Below, one piece after another: positions 42,878 to 51,753 of a stretch of 64,000 nt of DNA. The stretch comes from Thermovibrio ammonificans HB-1 (GTDB lineage Bacteria > Aquificota > Aquificia > Desulfurobacteriales > Desulfurobacteriaceae), in the NCBI RefSeq assembly GCF_000185805.1, contig NC_014926.1:62001-126000 (forward strand), in the 5' to 3' direction. The notes under the pieces were generated by a model. It worked only from the letters and a program-made list of their open reading frames with translations, did not search any database and was not told the DNA's origin. Every line of letters starts with the position of its first letter. Position 1 is the stretch's first letter. A program made the position numbers and the translations under genes.

Positions 42878-43412
42878 TCCACTCTCCGGTGTCGAAGTAG
42901 TCGAACTCTTCCGTTGGGGTTGCCAGGTTGAAGTCCTGAAGTTCGTCTCTGTCTTCCTCTTGGGGTTGGTCGTTTTGGTTGTGGCTCTGCTCGAGTTCCG
43001 ACGCTAATGCGTGGCCCAGGAGCTCGGCTCCGAGCACTGCGGCCGCAGTTCCGAGAATCAGGCCGAGCCACGGGAAAACGGGCTCTACAGTACCGGTATG
43101 GGCGGTTCTGAACAGCCTGCTGATATCGGCCCTGCGAACCGGAACCCTTATCTCCTTTCCCGCTCCGGTTATCACAACTTCGTATATCTCGCCTCCCTTT
43201 TTCTCGAAGGAGAAGCTCTCTATCTGGTCGTGGCGAAGGAATGTGAACTCGCCGTTTTTGAAGTAGGAGACCCCTTCCTCTGAGAATAGCAGCGTTGAGC
43301 CGTCGAGCCCTTTAACTTCCACGCCCCTCTTCGTTGCCACCTTCCTTGAACCCTTTATCAGGAAGATGGCCACCACTATCAGGAGGATAATCAGCATAAG
43401 TGTTATTCCCAT
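42858..43412 (-). CDS. Uncharacterised membrane protein with PH-like middle and acidic tail
   Basis: There are two hydrophobic spans (residues ~4-20 and ~118-135). Between them is a ~90-residue strand-rich region (GSTLLFSEEGVSYFKNG, IESFSFEKKGGEIYEVVITG) that may be a PH-like fold facing the cytoplasm. The tail is rich in Asp, Glu and Gln. ATG 43412 follows AGAGGTGG; GTG at 43418 is an alternative. No family is recognised. It is followed at once by the radical SAM gene. Confidence 0.65.
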   Translation of the reverse strand: MGITLMLIILLIVVAIFLIKGSRKVATKRGVEVKGLDGSTLLFSEEGVSYFKNGEFTFLRHDQIESFSFEKKGGEIYEVVITGAGKEIRVPVRRADISRLFRTAHTGTVEPVFPWLGLILGTAAAVLGAELLGHALASELEQSHNQNDQPQEEDRDELQDFNLATPTEEFDYFDTGEWSDDDFV

Positions 43413-43797
43413 TTCCACCTCTGCAGAAGTTGAAAAAGCGGTTAAGCTCCGACTGCCAGCTCTGCTCTGTCGGAGGGATTCCGAGGGAGCTTAAGAATTT
43501 AAAATAGCCCTTACCCGGTTTTCCGTCTTGTTTTACAACCGTTGAGCCCGGCAGAACGCCGTACTCCTTGTAGCTCCACCTGCACAGCTCTCTCAGGAGC
43601 TTCCCCAGCTCCTTGCCCAGGCCCGGCCCTCTCTCTGGAACTACTCTCCTGCCGGCCTTCAGGTTGAGCCTGCGGGCAAGCTCCCCGTAGGTAACGGTTC
43701 TGCCCTCCTTCCCGACCCCTTTCAGGATTTCCCACAGGAGCTTCTTAGAATCTATAGGTAACCCCCGTAAGGAGAGTCCTGTCGGTGTGGTACTCAA
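43312..43797 (-). CDS. MGMT-like winged-helix DNA-binding protein, start uncertain
   Basis: The region around KLLWEILKGVGKEGRTVTYGELARRLNLK and later KPGKGYFKFLSSLGI resembles the C-terminal winged-helix part of alkyltransferase-like (MGMT/ATL) proteins. The PCHR active-site motif is not visible, so methyl transfer is unlikely. The N-terminus is unclear: TTG at 43797 overlaps the outer-membrane gene by 53 bases and lacks a good ribosome-binding site. The last ~36 residues are Gly/Asn/Asp-rich and overlap the membrane-protein gene by about 100 bases in another frame. Confidence 0.5.
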   Translation of the reverse strand: MSTTPTGLSLRGLPIDSKKLLWEILKGVGKEGRTVTYGELARRLNLKAGRRVVPERGPGLGKELGKLLRELCRWSYKEYGVLPGSTVVKQDGKPGKGYFKFLSSLGIPPTEQSWQSELNRFFNFCRGGNGNNTYADYPPDSGGHLPDKGFKEGGNEEGRGS

Positions 43798-44428
43798 CGC
43801 CGTCGGGCAGTTTGTTCTGGTAGTCTATTAGGTAGGTGACGTTCAGAGCAAGCCGGCTGTTGAGGGGCACGGAAACCGTGCTCTCGGAGTGGATGAAGTA
43901 GTCCTGGGAGTTTTTAAAGGAGACCTGGTAGTTGAGGCTTTGGGAGAGGGTGAAGTTCTTGAACCGGCGGCTGTACTTCACCTGAGCCTCACCTTGGGCG
44001 TACCTGTCGGTTGAGCCGTTAGTGTAGTTGTTGTAGGTGTAGGTAACCGAGGAGCTTAAAAGGAGACTCTCTGTTACCTGGTAGGAGATTCCCGGACCGA
44101 TGCCTCCCCGGAAGTCGTAGCCGGCGAACCGGTCTGAGTAGATGAAGCCGTTAACCGTTAGCGACAGTTTCCTGTTGAGTTTCCTGCCGGTGCTTGCCTG
44201 GGCGTTGAGCCTGTTTGCGGTCTCCTTCCCGGAGCTCTTTTTGTAGAGGAAGTTTCCGTTTGAGCTGAAGTCCCACTTGCCCAGGGTTTTCTCCCAGCTG
44301 TAGGATACCGAGAGGGTAGAGGTGTTTGAGTTTCCGGAGGTTTCACTGTAGGAGAGGGTTACGCCGTTTTCCTGGGCAGCCGCCGTTGCTGTAAGGGCTA
44401 CAAATGTTAGTAAAACGAGAAGTCGCAT
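43745..44428 (-). CDS. Outer-membrane beta-barrel-like protein (DUF481/YdiY type)
   Basis: A signal peptide (MRLLVLLTFVALTATAAA-Q) is followed by ~205 residues of alternating strands rich in Ser, Thr, Tyr and Asn, ending in Tyr-Arg-Phe, the aromatic C-terminus recognised by BAM. The repeated SY-SW, LS-SVTYTYNNY and LTG-VTYRF pattern fits the DUF481/YdiY barrel family. Function unknown. ATG 44428 has GGAGAAAC before it; an upstream ATG (44458) would spoil the signal peptide. It diverges from lepB. Confidence 0.78.
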   Translation of the reverse strand: MRLLVLLTFVALTATAAAQENGVTLSYSETSGNSNTSTLSVSYSWEKTLGKWDFSSNGNFLYKKSSGKETANRLNAQASTGRKLNRKLSLTVNGFIYSDRFAGYDFRGGIGPGISYQVTESLLLSSSVTYTYNNYTNGSTDRYAQGEAQVKYSRRFKNFTLSQSLNYQVSFKNSQDYFIHSESTVSVPLNSRLALNVTYLIDYQNKLPDGVEYHTDRTLLTGVTYRF

Positions 44429-44477
44429 CTGTTTCTCCGTTTGTATAATTGGCTTCAAATTTTAGCCGGAGAAAGCC

Positions 44478-45119
44478 ATGAACAACAAGCTCGTGGAGAA
44501 CCTTAAGTCCTTTGCGATTGCCCTGGTGCTGGCACTTATTATACGGACTTTCATAGTCCAGTCGTTCCACATACCTTCCGGCTCCATGATTCCTACCCTT
44601 CTGATAGGCGACTTTATTCTGGTGGATAAGGTCACCTACCGCTTCAGGCCCCCCGAAAGGGGTGACGTTGTTGTCTTCCACTTTCCCCTCAACAGGGAGG
44701 TTTACTACGTAAAGAGGATTGTCGGCGTTCCCGGCGACAGGATACAGGTGAAAGAGGGCAAGCTCTACATCAACGGGAAGCCCTGTAAGTACCGGCCTGC
44801 AGGGAGCTTCTCCTACTACGAAAACGGCGTTGAGTACGAGGGGAAGCTCTTTTACGAGTTCCTGCCCCGCCGTAACGGCACCGTGAAGAAGCACCTAATC
44901 TTGAAAACGGGGACTCAAGGGGACTTTACGCCGGTTTTCGTTGTCCCCAAGGGGGAGTACTTTATGATGGGCGACAACCGAAACAACAGCTATGACAGCC
45001 GCTACTGGGGCTTTGTGAAGGGGAGTGAGATTGTCGGTATAGCCCGCATCATCTTCTTCTCCTGGGACCCCCACAGGCACGTGCCACGCTTTAACAGAAT
45101 TTTCAAACTGGTGAATTAA
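44478..45119 (+). CDS. lepB: Signal peptidase I
   Basis: The membrane-anchored serine protease removes signal peptides of exported proteins. The catalytic Ser36 lies in IPSGSM and the general-base Lys79 in YYVKRIVG; MMGDNRNNSYDSRYWGFV is the conserved C-terminal box. One N-terminal span (about 11-27) is present; 213 aa fits. A TATAAT (44444-44449) lies upstream without a clear -35. Confidence 0.96.
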   Translation: MNNKLVENLKSFAIALVLALIIRTFIVQSFHIPSGSMIPTLLIGDFILVDKVTYRFRPPERGDVVVFHFPLNREVYYVKRIVGVPGDRIQVKEGKLYINGKPCKYRPAGSFSYYENGVEYEGKLFYEFLPRRNGTVKKHLILKTGTQGDFTPVFVVPKGEYFMMGDNRNNSYDSRYWGFVKGSEIVGIARIIFFSWDPHRHVPRFNRIFKLVN

Positions 45120-45151
45120 ATTTAATTAATAGAACCAGATGAAGGTGGAGA

Positions 45152-45454
45152 ATGAGGGATAGGAGGAGTGAGCGATACCTTGACGAGCTTCTAAGACAAC
45201 GGGCAGAGGAGTTCTGTGCAGACCACCTTGAGATGTACCTTGACTTTAAGAAGGCCGACTCTAAGGAGAAGCTCCTTGCCCTTTTGAGGAAGCACCCCTT
45301 CTTCAGGGAGCTCCGTTCAAGGGCCCAGTCTATGAGCTACGAGGAGCTTCGGGACGCAGTTGCCCACGCACTTGTGGAGGAGATATTCTCCAAAGAGGCC
45401 CTGAAGAGGAGACTCAAAGACGAGATAGACTCGATGGACATGCAGGATAGGTAA
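45152..45454 (+). CDS. Uncharacterised helical 100-aa protein
   Basis: This highly charged protein (Glu, Arg, Lys and Asp dominate) is predicted to be fully helical and has no recognised motif. ATG at 45152 follows AAGGTGGAGA. It lies 32 bases after lepB and is probably co-transcribed with it; the shared terminator at 45455 follows. It may be lineage-specific. Confidence 0.55.
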   Translation: MRDRRSERYLDELLRQRAEEFCADHLEMYLDFKKADSKEKLLALLRKHPFFRELRSRAQSMSYEELRDAVAHALVEEIFSKEALKRRLKDEIDSMDMQDR

Positions 45455-45475
45455 GGGGGAGCCTTTAAGGCCCCC
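45455..45475. terminator. Bidirectional terminator between the 45152 gene and HU
   Basis: GGGGG-AG-CCT-TTA-AGG-CCCCC forms a near-perfect hairpin that lies between convergent genes and is usable on both strands. Confidence 0.6.
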
Positions 45476-45481
45476 GAAAGT

Positions 45482-45781
45482 TTACTTCTTCCTCTTCTTC
45501 TTGAGCTCTTGTTCTGTGGCTTCTTTGAGGTCCTTACCGGGCTTGAAGGCAGGAACGAGCTTCGGAGGAACGGTAACCTTCTCTCCGGTTTTGGGGTTCC
45601 TTGCCACCCTTTGGGCCCTCTCCTTCATGAGGAAGGTTCCGAATCCCCTGATTTCAACCTTTTCACCCTTCTTGAGGGCCTCTGTAACTACCGCTATGAA
45701 GGCGTTGAGGGCAGCTTCTGCGTCCTTCTTCCTGATTCCTGCCTTCTCGGCGATTGCGGCTACCAGTTCGCTCTTTGTCAT
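45482..45781 (-). CDS. hup: DNA-binding protein HU
   Basis: HU compacts and bends DNA as a dimer. MTKSELVAAIAEKAGIRKKDAEAALNAF, then GFGTFLMKERAQRVARNPKTGEKV (the beta-arm with the signature G-F-G-x-F) and VPAFKPGKDLKE are diagnostic. The tail adds several lysines, which may stabilise DNA binding at high temperature. Length is 99 aa. Confidence 0.95.
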   Translation of the reverse strand: MTKSELVAAIAEKAGIRKKDAEAALNAFIAVVTEALKKGEKVEIRGFGTFLMKERAQRVARNPKTGEKVTVPPKLVPAFKPGKDLKEATEQELKKKRKK

Positions 45782-45864
45782 GCCGCTCCCTCCTTAAGTT
45801 TAGGTTTATTAAGGCTAAGTGCCCCAATGCTTTAAGTTGAAAATACTATTTTAGCTATTTAATG

Positions 45865-46170
45865 TCAAGAGATTTCAACCCCTTTTATCCCCAAATTTTT
45901 TTGCAAAGTTGCCACGTCAACCCCTTCCAGCCTAACGGTTTTTACCCTGCTCGTTTCACCCCTAACTATCGTTACGTTCCTCTTGGGAACCTTTAGGCTC
46001 TTTGCCAGAAGCTCCACCACCGTTTGGTTGGCCTTTCCCTTCTCGGGGGGAACCGTCACCTTTACCTTTAGCCTCCCCTGCTCCACTCCGACCACCTTGT
46101 TGGCCGAAGAACGGGGTTGAACCTTGAGCTCCAGCTCCAGGTAGTTTTCCCCTTTTTTCACCTTCAGCAT
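45865..46170 (-). CDS. DUF167/YggU-family protein
   Basis: The YggU family is small (about 100 aa) with LELKVQPRSSANKVVG, LKVKVTVPPEKGKANQTVVELLAKSLKVPK and NVTIVRGETSRVKTV, all present here. Function unknown. Its first 209 bases overlap the 3' part of the divIVA-like gene in another frame, an unusually long same-strand overlap. ATG at 46170 has GAGGGGCTC upstream. Confidence 0.9.
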   Translation of the reverse strand: MLKVKKGENYLELELKVQPRSSANKVVGVEQGRLKVKVTVPPEKGKANQTVVELLAKSLKVPKRNVTIVRGETSRVKTVRLEGVDVATLQKNLGIKGVEIS

Positions 46171-46549
46171 CTCTTTTGAGCCCTTCGAGTATTTTGGTCA
46201 TATCTATTATCGTAAACTTGAGCCGCTCTATCATCTTCTTCTTGGCAATCATCAGCTTCTCTATCTCGAGCTCCAGCCGCTCTTTCCACCTTTCAAGCTC
46301 TTCCTTCTCCTGCTTCTTCTGCTGGATAATCTTCTCTATCTCCTTGCGGGCCTTCTCAACTATCTCGTTCTTCTTGTACTCGGGCGTTTTCATGCGGAGC
46401 TTCTCTACTTCCCGCTGAAGCTCTTCAACGGTTCTCGCAACTTCCGATAGGAAAGTGTCGACTTCGTCGGGGTCGTAGCCGAAGAGCTTCTTTCCGAACT
46501 CCTTACTCCTAATTTCGTTGGGAGTTAAAAGGCGGCGTTTGCTGTCCAT
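45962..46549 (-). CDS. DivIVA-domain protein with low-complexity tail
   Basis: The first ~55 residues match the DivIVA/GpsB lipid-binding domain (LTPNEIRSKEFGKKLFGYDPDEVDTFL), followed by a coiled coil to about residue 125. DivIVA proteins mark curved membrane at poles and septa and recruit partners. From about residue 127 the sequence turns into a Gly/Lys/Glu/Ser/Pro-rich tail translated from bases that also encode the YggU protein in another frame. The tail probably arose by loss of a stop codon. It is next to yggT, as in many bacteria. Confidence 0.82.
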   Translation of the reverse strand: MDSKRRLLTPNEIRSKEFGKKLFGYDPDEVDTFLSEVARTVEELQREVEKLRMKTPEYKKNEIVEKARKEIEKIIQQKKQEKEELERWKERLELEIEKLMIAKKKMIERLKFTIIDMTKILEGLKRDAEGEKRGKLPGAGAQGSTPFFGQQGGRSGAGEAKGKGDGSPREGKGQPNGGGASGKEPKGSQEERNDS

Positions 46550-46552
46550 GCT

Positions 46553-46795
46553 TTACAATCCCCTTAGTATTTTGTCAATTAGTTGTAAAACGATTATAGC
46601 AATAGCCGGAGAAAGGTCTACGCCGCCAATAGGTGGCACCACTTTCCTTATCGGCTCAAGCAGTCGGTCGAGCAGCTCTATTGCCCGGTTTATGGGCCTA
46701 TTCCTGCTGTGGGGAGGGATAAAAGTTAAAAGGGTTGTCACAATTATGAACCAGGTTAGTGCCTCTATGAGCAGGTGGGCGAGTTTTACAAGCAT
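46553..46795 (-). CDS. YggT-family membrane protein
   Basis: This 80-aa protein has two hydrophobic helices separated by P-P-H-S-R-N-R-P-I-N-R-A-I and the segment LDRLLEPIRKVVPPIGGVDLSP, typical of one YggT repeat. The family is linked to the division or osmotic-stress gene neighbourhood. Its stop is 3 bases from the divIVA-like start, and its start overlaps the end of rdgB by 10 bases. Confidence 0.88.
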   Translation of the reverse strand: MLVKLAHLLIEALTWFIIVTTLLTFIPPHSRNRPINRAIELLDRLLEPIRKVVPPIGGVDLSPAIAIIVLQLIDKILRGL

Positions 46796-47388
46796 TTAAT
46801 CTCCTTAATAGCCTTAACGAGGCGTTCAAGGGCTTTTGCCCTGTGGCTGATGGAGTTCTTAACTTGGAGGGGGAGCTCGGCCATCGTTTTGTTGAACCCT
46901 TCGGGTATAAAGAGGGGGTCGTAGCCGAAACCACCTTCGCCTCTGGGGGTTGTTACCACCTTTCCCCTTACCTCCCCTTCGCTCCAGAGCCCTCCCTGGA
47001 AGGGAAAGGCGAAGAAGATAAACGAAACATACCTTGCCGGCGATTCTGTAAGCCCGAGTGCCGAAAGCTCCTCTATGAGTTTTCTGTTGTTCTCCTCGTC
47101 GGTTGCGTTCTCTGAGGCGAAGCGAGATGAGAACACTCCGGGCCTTCCCCCTAAGGCCTCCACCTCGAGTCCCGAGTCTTCGGCCATAACGGGAAGGTTC
47201 AGCTTTTGGGCGTAGTAGGTGGCCTTAATGTGTGCGTTCTCGCAAAAAGTGCTGCCGGTTTCCGCCGGAGGGGGAGGAAGGGGGTGGGGAAGCTCCTTCA
47301 GAGAGATAACCTCTATACCGAACTCACTCAGCTTCTCTTTAACTTCTTTAACTTTTCCCTGGTTTCCCGTTGCAAAGAGGATTCTCAC
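46786..47388 (-). CDS. rdgB: dITP/XTP pyrophosphatase (RdgB/HAM1)
   Basis: RdgB removes deaminated purine triphosphates from the nucleotide pool. Motifs: [13 protein letters not shown] at the N-terminus, [50 protein letters not shown] and SHRAKAL. Length 200 aa. Deamination is frequent in thermophiles. It overlaps rph by four bases. Confidence 0.95.
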   Translation of the reverse strand: MRILFATGNQGKVKEVKEKLSEFGIEVISLKELPHPLPPPPAETGSTFCENAHIKATYYAQKLNLPVMAEDSGLEVEALGGRPGVFSSRFASENATDEENNRKLIEELSALGLTESPARYVSFIFFAFPFQGGLWSEGEVRGKVVTTPRGEGGFGYDPLFIPEGFNKTMAELPLQVKNSISHRAKALERLVKAIKEIKCL

Positions 47389-48089
47389 CGCTTCAGCACC
47401 TCTTTCTGTTTGCTGATAAGCTCCATTATACCTTTACTTGCAAGGTTTAACATCCGGTCGAGTTCATCTCTCGTAAACGGTCTGCCCTCTGCGCTGCCCT
47501 GAACCTCGGCAAATTCCCCCTTCTCGTTCATAACCACGTTCATGTCCACTTCGGCCATGGAGTCCTCTTCGTAGTTGAGGTCCAGAAGGACTGTGCCGTC
47601 TACTATTCCTACGCTGACGGCCGCCAGAAACGACCTTACGGCCTCGAGCTTCTCCATCTTCTCAAGGGCCCTGTAGAGGGCAACAAAGGCCCCGGTTATA
47701 GAGGCTGTTCTCGTTCCCCCGTCTGCCTGTATAACGTCGCAGTCTATCCAAATCGTTACCTCGCCCAGGGCGGTCAGGTCTACCGCGCTTCGCAGGGAGC
47801 GGCCTATGAGCCTCTGAATCTCCTGGGTTCTGCCGGTGAGCTTCCCCCTTGCCGCCTCCCTTACCATACGTTGAGCCGTGGCCCTGGGGAGCATAGCGTA
47901 CTCGGCGGTTATCCAGCCCTGCCCGGTTCCCCTCAGGAACGGGGGAACCTTCTCCTCAACCGAGGCGGTGCAGATAACCTTTGTATCGCCGAACTCTATC
48001 AGGCAGGAGCCCTCTGCGTGCTTTATGTAGTCGAGGGTTATCTTTACCTCCCTGAGCTGGTCGGGAGCCCTTCCGTCACTCCTTATCAA
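47385..48089 (-). CDS. rph: Ribonuclease PH
   Basis: RNase PH trims tRNA 3' ends by phosphorolysis. [49 protein letters not shown] and the [19 protein letters not shown] block are the family core. The 234-aa length is normal. It lies between murI and rdgB, with 14- and 4-base overlaps. Confidence 0.96.
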   Translation of the reverse strand: MIRSDGRAPDQLREVKITLDYIKHAEGSCLIEFGDTKVICTASVEEKVPPFLRGTGQGWITAEYAMLPRATAQRMVREAARGKLTGRTQEIQRLIGRSLRSAVDLTALGEVTIWIDCDVIQADGGTRTASITGAFVALYRALEKMEKLEAVRSFLAAVSVGIVDGTVLLDLNYEEDSMAEVDMNVVMNEKGEFAEVQGSAEGRPFTRDELDRMLNLASKGIMELISKQKEVLKR

Positions 48090-48864
48090 CTTTCACCTCC
48101 TCGATTTCCACCGGTTCGCCCATAATCAGGCGGGCTATACGCTCAAACCTCTCCGTTTTATCGCTTACGAGAACCTTAATTGCACCTCCGCTACCCTTTC
48201 TCCTGTAGGGGAGGAGCCTTTTAACCTCCCTTGCCACCGCCTCTGCAGAGTCTACCAGCCTTATCCCAGGCAGCACCTCGCCTATCACCTCCTTTATCAG
48301 GGGGTAATGGGTGCAGCCCAGGACCAGGGTGTCAACGTTAAACTCCTTAAACTCCCCCAGGTACCGCCTGGCAACCTCCAAGGTTACCGGGTCTTTGAGC
48401 CACCCCTCCTCTATTAGGGGAACGAAGAGGGGGCAGGCCTTCTGAAACACCGTGCAGAACGGGTCGAGCGACACAATCGCCTTCCTGTAGGCCTCGCTCT
48501 TTACGGTTGCCTCGGTTCCTATGACCCCTACTCTCCTGTTATCGGTGCTCTTTACCGCCTCTTTCGCTCCCGGCTCAACAACGCCGACAACCGGAAACGG
48601 AAACTCCTCCTGCAGAATCTCCAGCGCGTGGGCCGAAGAGGTGTTGCAGGCAACCACAACCATTTTTACGCCGTAGCTCTCAAGGAGCTTCGTGTTCTGG
48701 ATGCTGAACTTGATTATCGTTTTCGGCGATTTCGTTCCGTAGGGAACCCTTGCCGTATCGCCGAAGTAGATGAGGTTTTCGTCGGGGAGAAGCTCCCTCA
48801 GGGCCTTTAAAACGGTTAACCCCCCTACCCCCGAGTCGAAAACCCCGATGGGGCGGTCGTCCAT
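48076..48864 (-). CDS. murI: Glutamate racemase
   Basis: MurI makes D-glutamate for peptidoglycan. The N-terminal [16 protein letters not shown] and [13 protein letters not shown], the catalytic cysteine in VVACNTSSA and the second cysteine in [10 protein letters not shown] are in place. Length 262 aa. It leads the run murI-rph-rdgB-yggT-divIVA-yggU and diverges from the relA/spoT gene. Confidence 0.96.
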   Translation of the reverse strand: MDDRPIGVFDSGVGGLTVLKALRELLPDENLIYFGDTARVPYGTKSPKTIIKFSIQNTKLLESYGVKMVVVACNTSSAHALEILQEEFPFPVVGVVEPGAKEAVKSTDNRRVGVIGTEATVKSEAYRKAIVSLDPFCTVFQKACPLFVPLIEEGWLKDPVTLEVARRYLGEFKEFNVDTLVLGCTHYPLIKEVIGEVLPGIRLVDSAEAVAREVKRLLPYRRKGSGGAIKVLVSDKTERFERIARLIMGEPVEIEEVKVDKE

Positions 48865-48932
48865 GTTGCAACCTCTCTTTAAGGGAACCTAATTTAAAAA
48901 GGTTAGCTGAACACCTTTTAACGTGGGAGCTT

Positions 48933-51086
48933 ATGAGGAGCTGCAAGGAAATTATAGATAAAGTTAAGGAGTACCGAGAGCACTTCAACAGAGAGCTGAT
49001 AGAGAAGGCCTACAACTTCGCCAAGGAGAAGCACAAAGGTCAGTACAGGAAGTCCGGAGAGCCCTTCTTCTCCCACCCGGCGGAGGTTGCCTACATCCTT
49101 GCAGAGCTCAGGATGGACGTCCCCACCATTGTTGCCGGCCTGCTTCACGATACCGTTGAGGATACCGACACCACCATAGAGGAGATAGAGAGGGAGTTCG
49201 GCTCCGAAGTGGCCTTTATAGTTAAAGGGGTTACAAAGCTCGAAGGTTACAGGTTCACCTCTAAGGAAGAGGCCGATGCCGAGAGCTTTCGCAACCTCCT
49301 CATCTCCCTCGCCGAAGATATAAGGGTTCTGATAGTGAAGCTTGCAGACAGGCTCCACAACATGAGAACCCTTGAACACATGAAAAGGGAGAGTCAGCTG
49401 AGAAACGCCAAAGAGACCTTAACCATATACGCCCCCCTTGCCAACAGACTCGGTATGTACAGGATAAAGAACGAGCTTGAAGACCTCTCCCTGAAGTACA
49501 TAGACCCCGAAGCCTACGCCGAGATAGAGCGGAAAGTTAAAGAGGTAAAGAGGCGCCTCCTTCCCTACCTTGAAGACGTTATAGAGACCGTAAAGAGGGA
49601 GCTGGAGAGAAACGGCATAAAGGGGGATATCCAGTGGCGGATTAAGCACATCTACGGCATTTACAGAAAGATGGTTACAAAGGGCATCCCCTTTGAAGAG
49701 GTTTACGACGTAGCCGGTATAAGGGTAATAACCGACACCGTTGCCAACTGCTACCAGGTGCTCGGGATAATCCACAGCATCTGGACACCGGTTCCCGGCA
49801 GGATAAAGGACTACATAGCCGTTCCGAAGCCCAACATGTACCAATCCCTCCACACAACCGTTGTGGGCCCCAAAGGGCAGTTTATAGAGTTCCAGATAAG
49901 AACCTGGAAGATGCACCAAGTTGCCGAGTTCGGTATCGCCGCCCACTGGAAGTACAAAGAGGGCGGGGGCAGGCTCGACGAGTCGGAGAAGGAGAGGTTC
50001 CTCTGGCTCAGGAACCTGCTGGAGTGGGTGAAAGAGGAAAAAGACCCGAAGGAGTTCATAGACTCTGTAAGAACAGACCTCTACAACGAGAACATCTACG
50101 TTTTCACCCCCAAAGGAGACATAAAGACCCTGCCGGTAGGGGCAACTCCCGTTGACTTTGCCTACGCCGTTCACACCTCTGTGGGCCACAGGTGTAGGGC
50201 TGCGAAGGTTAACGGCAAGCTCGTTCCCCTCAACTACCGGCTCCAGAGCGGCGATAGGGTAGAGATAATAACCGGTAACGTGGAGCGGCCCAGCCGCGAC
50301 TGGCTGGACTTTGTGAAAACCTCCAAGGCCCGCCACGCCATCCGCTCCTTCCTCAGAAAAGAGGAAAACGAGAGGGCCCGCAAAATCGGCGAAAGCCTCC
50401 TTGACAAGGCGGTTCGCCGGCTCTCGGAAAAGAGCCTTGCAACTTTAAGTGCCGAGCCCGGAATCCTCGAGAGAATCCGCTCTCTCGGCTACTCCAACCT
50501 CTCTGCTCTCCTTGTAGATGTGGGCTACGGCAAAGTGGACCCGGACTACGCCGCAAGGCGGCTCTTGGGCCTTCCCGTTGAGGTTAAGAAGAAGAGGAAA
50601 ACAGCTTCCGCCCACTCTTCGATAGCCATAACCGTAGACGGCATAGATAACGTTGCGGTAAAGCTTGCGACCTGCTGTCACCCCCTTCCCGGCGACAGGG
50701 TTGTGGGCGTTGTAAACACCGGGGAGGGAATTGTTATCCATACCGAGAACTGTATAGTTGCCCGCCAGATAGCAGAGAGCGCACCCGGTAAGGTGGTAAG
50801 GGTAGATTTCCTCCCCACCGACCGCACCTACCCGGCCAAGGTGAGGATATCGGTTATAGACCAGCCGGGAATGCTCGCCGCAATTACCGCCACGGTTGCA
50901 AAACACAACATAAACATCAGGGACCTTACAACGAAGCTCGTTTCCGGCAGGGGCGTTATAGACCTGCTCCTGGACGTTAGGAGCAGGGAGGAGCTTCAAC
51001 AGCTCCTAAACGCCCTCCGCTCCATAAAGGGCGTAATCACCGCAAAGCGGATAGTAAGGGAGAAGGCTCCCGCCTCAAGCCGCTAA
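48933..51086 (+). CDS. Bifunctional (p)ppGpp synthetase/hydrolase (RelA/SpoT homologue)
   Basis: The long Rsh protein both makes and removes the stringent-response alarmone (p)ppGpp. The HD hydrolase part has FSHPAEVAYIL and AGLLHDTVEDT with intact metal ligands (about residues 45-75). The synthetase part has GRIKDYIAVPKPNMYQSLHTTVVG. TGS (VFTPKGDIKTLPVGATPVDFAYAVHT), a zinc-finger-like TCCHPLPGD and a C-terminal ACT domain follow. Length 717 aa. ATG at 48933 is used; no other rsh gene is visible here. Confidence 0.95.
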   Translation: MRSCKEIIDKVKEYREHFNRELIEKAYNFAKEKHKGQYRKSGEPFFSHPAEVAYILAELRMDVPTIVAGLLHDTVEDTDTTIEEIEREFGSEVAFIVKGVTKLEGYRFTSKEEADAESFRNLLISLAEDIRVLIVKLADRLHNMRTLEHMKRESQLRNAKETLTIYAPLANRLGMYRIKNELEDLSLKYIDPEAYAEIERKVKEVKRRLLPYLEDVIETVKRELERNGIKGDIQWRIKHIYGIYRKMVTKGIPFEEVYDVAGIRVITDTVANCYQVLGIIHSIWTPVPGRIKDYIAVPKPNMYQSLHTTVVGPKGQFIEFQIRTWKMHQVAEFGIAAHWKYKEGGGRLDESEKERFLWLRNLLEWVKEEKDPKEFIDSVRTDLYNENIYVFTPKGDIKTLPVGATPVDFAYAVHTSVGHRCRAAKVNGKLVPLNYRLQSGDRVEIITGNVERPSRDWLDFVKTSKARHAIRSFLRKEENERARKIGESLLDKAVRRLSEKSLATLSAEPGILERIRSLGYSNLSALLVDVGYGKVDPDYAARRLLGLPVEVKKKRKTASAHSSIAITVDGIDNVAVKLATCCHPLPGDRVVGVVNTGEGIVIHTENCIVARQIAESAPGKVVRVDFLPTDRTYPAKVRISVIDQPGMLAAITATVAKHNINIRDLTTKLVSGRGVIDLLLDVRSREELQQLLNALRSIKGVITAKRIVREKAPASSR

Positions 51087-51149
51087 AACTGCCACATCTA
51101 CCGGCAGGAATAAATTAAAAGCGCAACCACAAACCCTACCGGAGGAGAC

Positions 51150-51752
51150 ATGGAAGAGATTCTCAACCAGTTCGTTCCCATAGTTATCGAGCAGACCGGA
51201 AGAGGTGAGCGGGCCTACGACATCTACTCCAGGCTCTTAAAAGACCGTATAGTTATGCTCGGAACTCCGATAGACGACCACGTTGCGAACCTCATAGTGG
51301 CTCAGCTGCTCTTTTTAGAGGCCGAAGACCCCGAAAAGGACATCTACCTATACATAAACAGCCCGGGAGGAGTTGTAACGGCAGGCCTTGCCATCTACGA
51401 CACCATGCAGTACATAAAGCCCGACGTTGTTACCATCTGCATGGGGCAGGCTGCGAGTATGGGGGCGGTTCTCCTTGCCGCCGGGGCTAAGGGCAAGCGC
51501 TTTGCGCTCCCCCACGCAAGGATAATGATTCACCAGCCCTTGGGAGGCTTTCAGGGGCAGGCTACCGACATTGAGATTCACGCTAAGGAGATTCTCAGGC
51601 TTAAGAGGATGCTCAACGAGATACTTGCCAAACACACCCGCCAGCCTGTTGAGAAGGTGGAGCAGGACACAGAGCGCGACTACTTCATGAGTGCCGAGGA
51701 GGCCAAGGAGTACGGCCTTATAGACAAAGTCCTTACCAGAAGGGGTGGTTAA
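51150..51752 (+). CDS. clpP: ATP-dependent Clp protease proteolytic subunit
   Basis: ClpP forms the tetradecameric barrel that degrades proteins fed by ClpX or ClpA. Catalytic Ser103 lies in GQAASMGA, His128 in ARIMIHQP and Asp177 in TERDYFM. The N-terminal [26 protein letters not shown] is standard. Length 200 aa. ATG follows CGGAGGAGAC. Its partner ATPases are not in the window. It is closely followed by ribBA. Confidence 0.97.
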   Translation: MEEILNQFVPIVIEQTGRGERAYDIYSRLLKDRIVMLGTPIDDHVANLIVAQLLFLEAEDPEKDIYLYINSPGGVVTAGLAIYDTMQYIKPDVVTICMGQAASMGAVLLAAGAKGKRFALPHARIMIHQPLGGFQGQATDIEIHAKEILRLKRMLNEILAKHTRQPVEKVEQDTERDYFMSAEEAKEYGLIDKVLTRRGG

Positions 51753-51753
51753 G

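Noticed and set aside
45962-46170. A frameshift pseudogene in divIVA-like
   Set aside because: The DivIVA domain and coiled coil are intact before the tail, and the overlapping yggU gene is complete; stop-codon loss explains the tail better.
49419-50336. Long minus-strand open frame opposite relA/spoT
   Set aside because: It is an antisense shadow of a conserved gene with no ribosome-binding site or recognisable motif; similar shadows opposite guaB, smc, argH and pdxA were dropped for the same reason.
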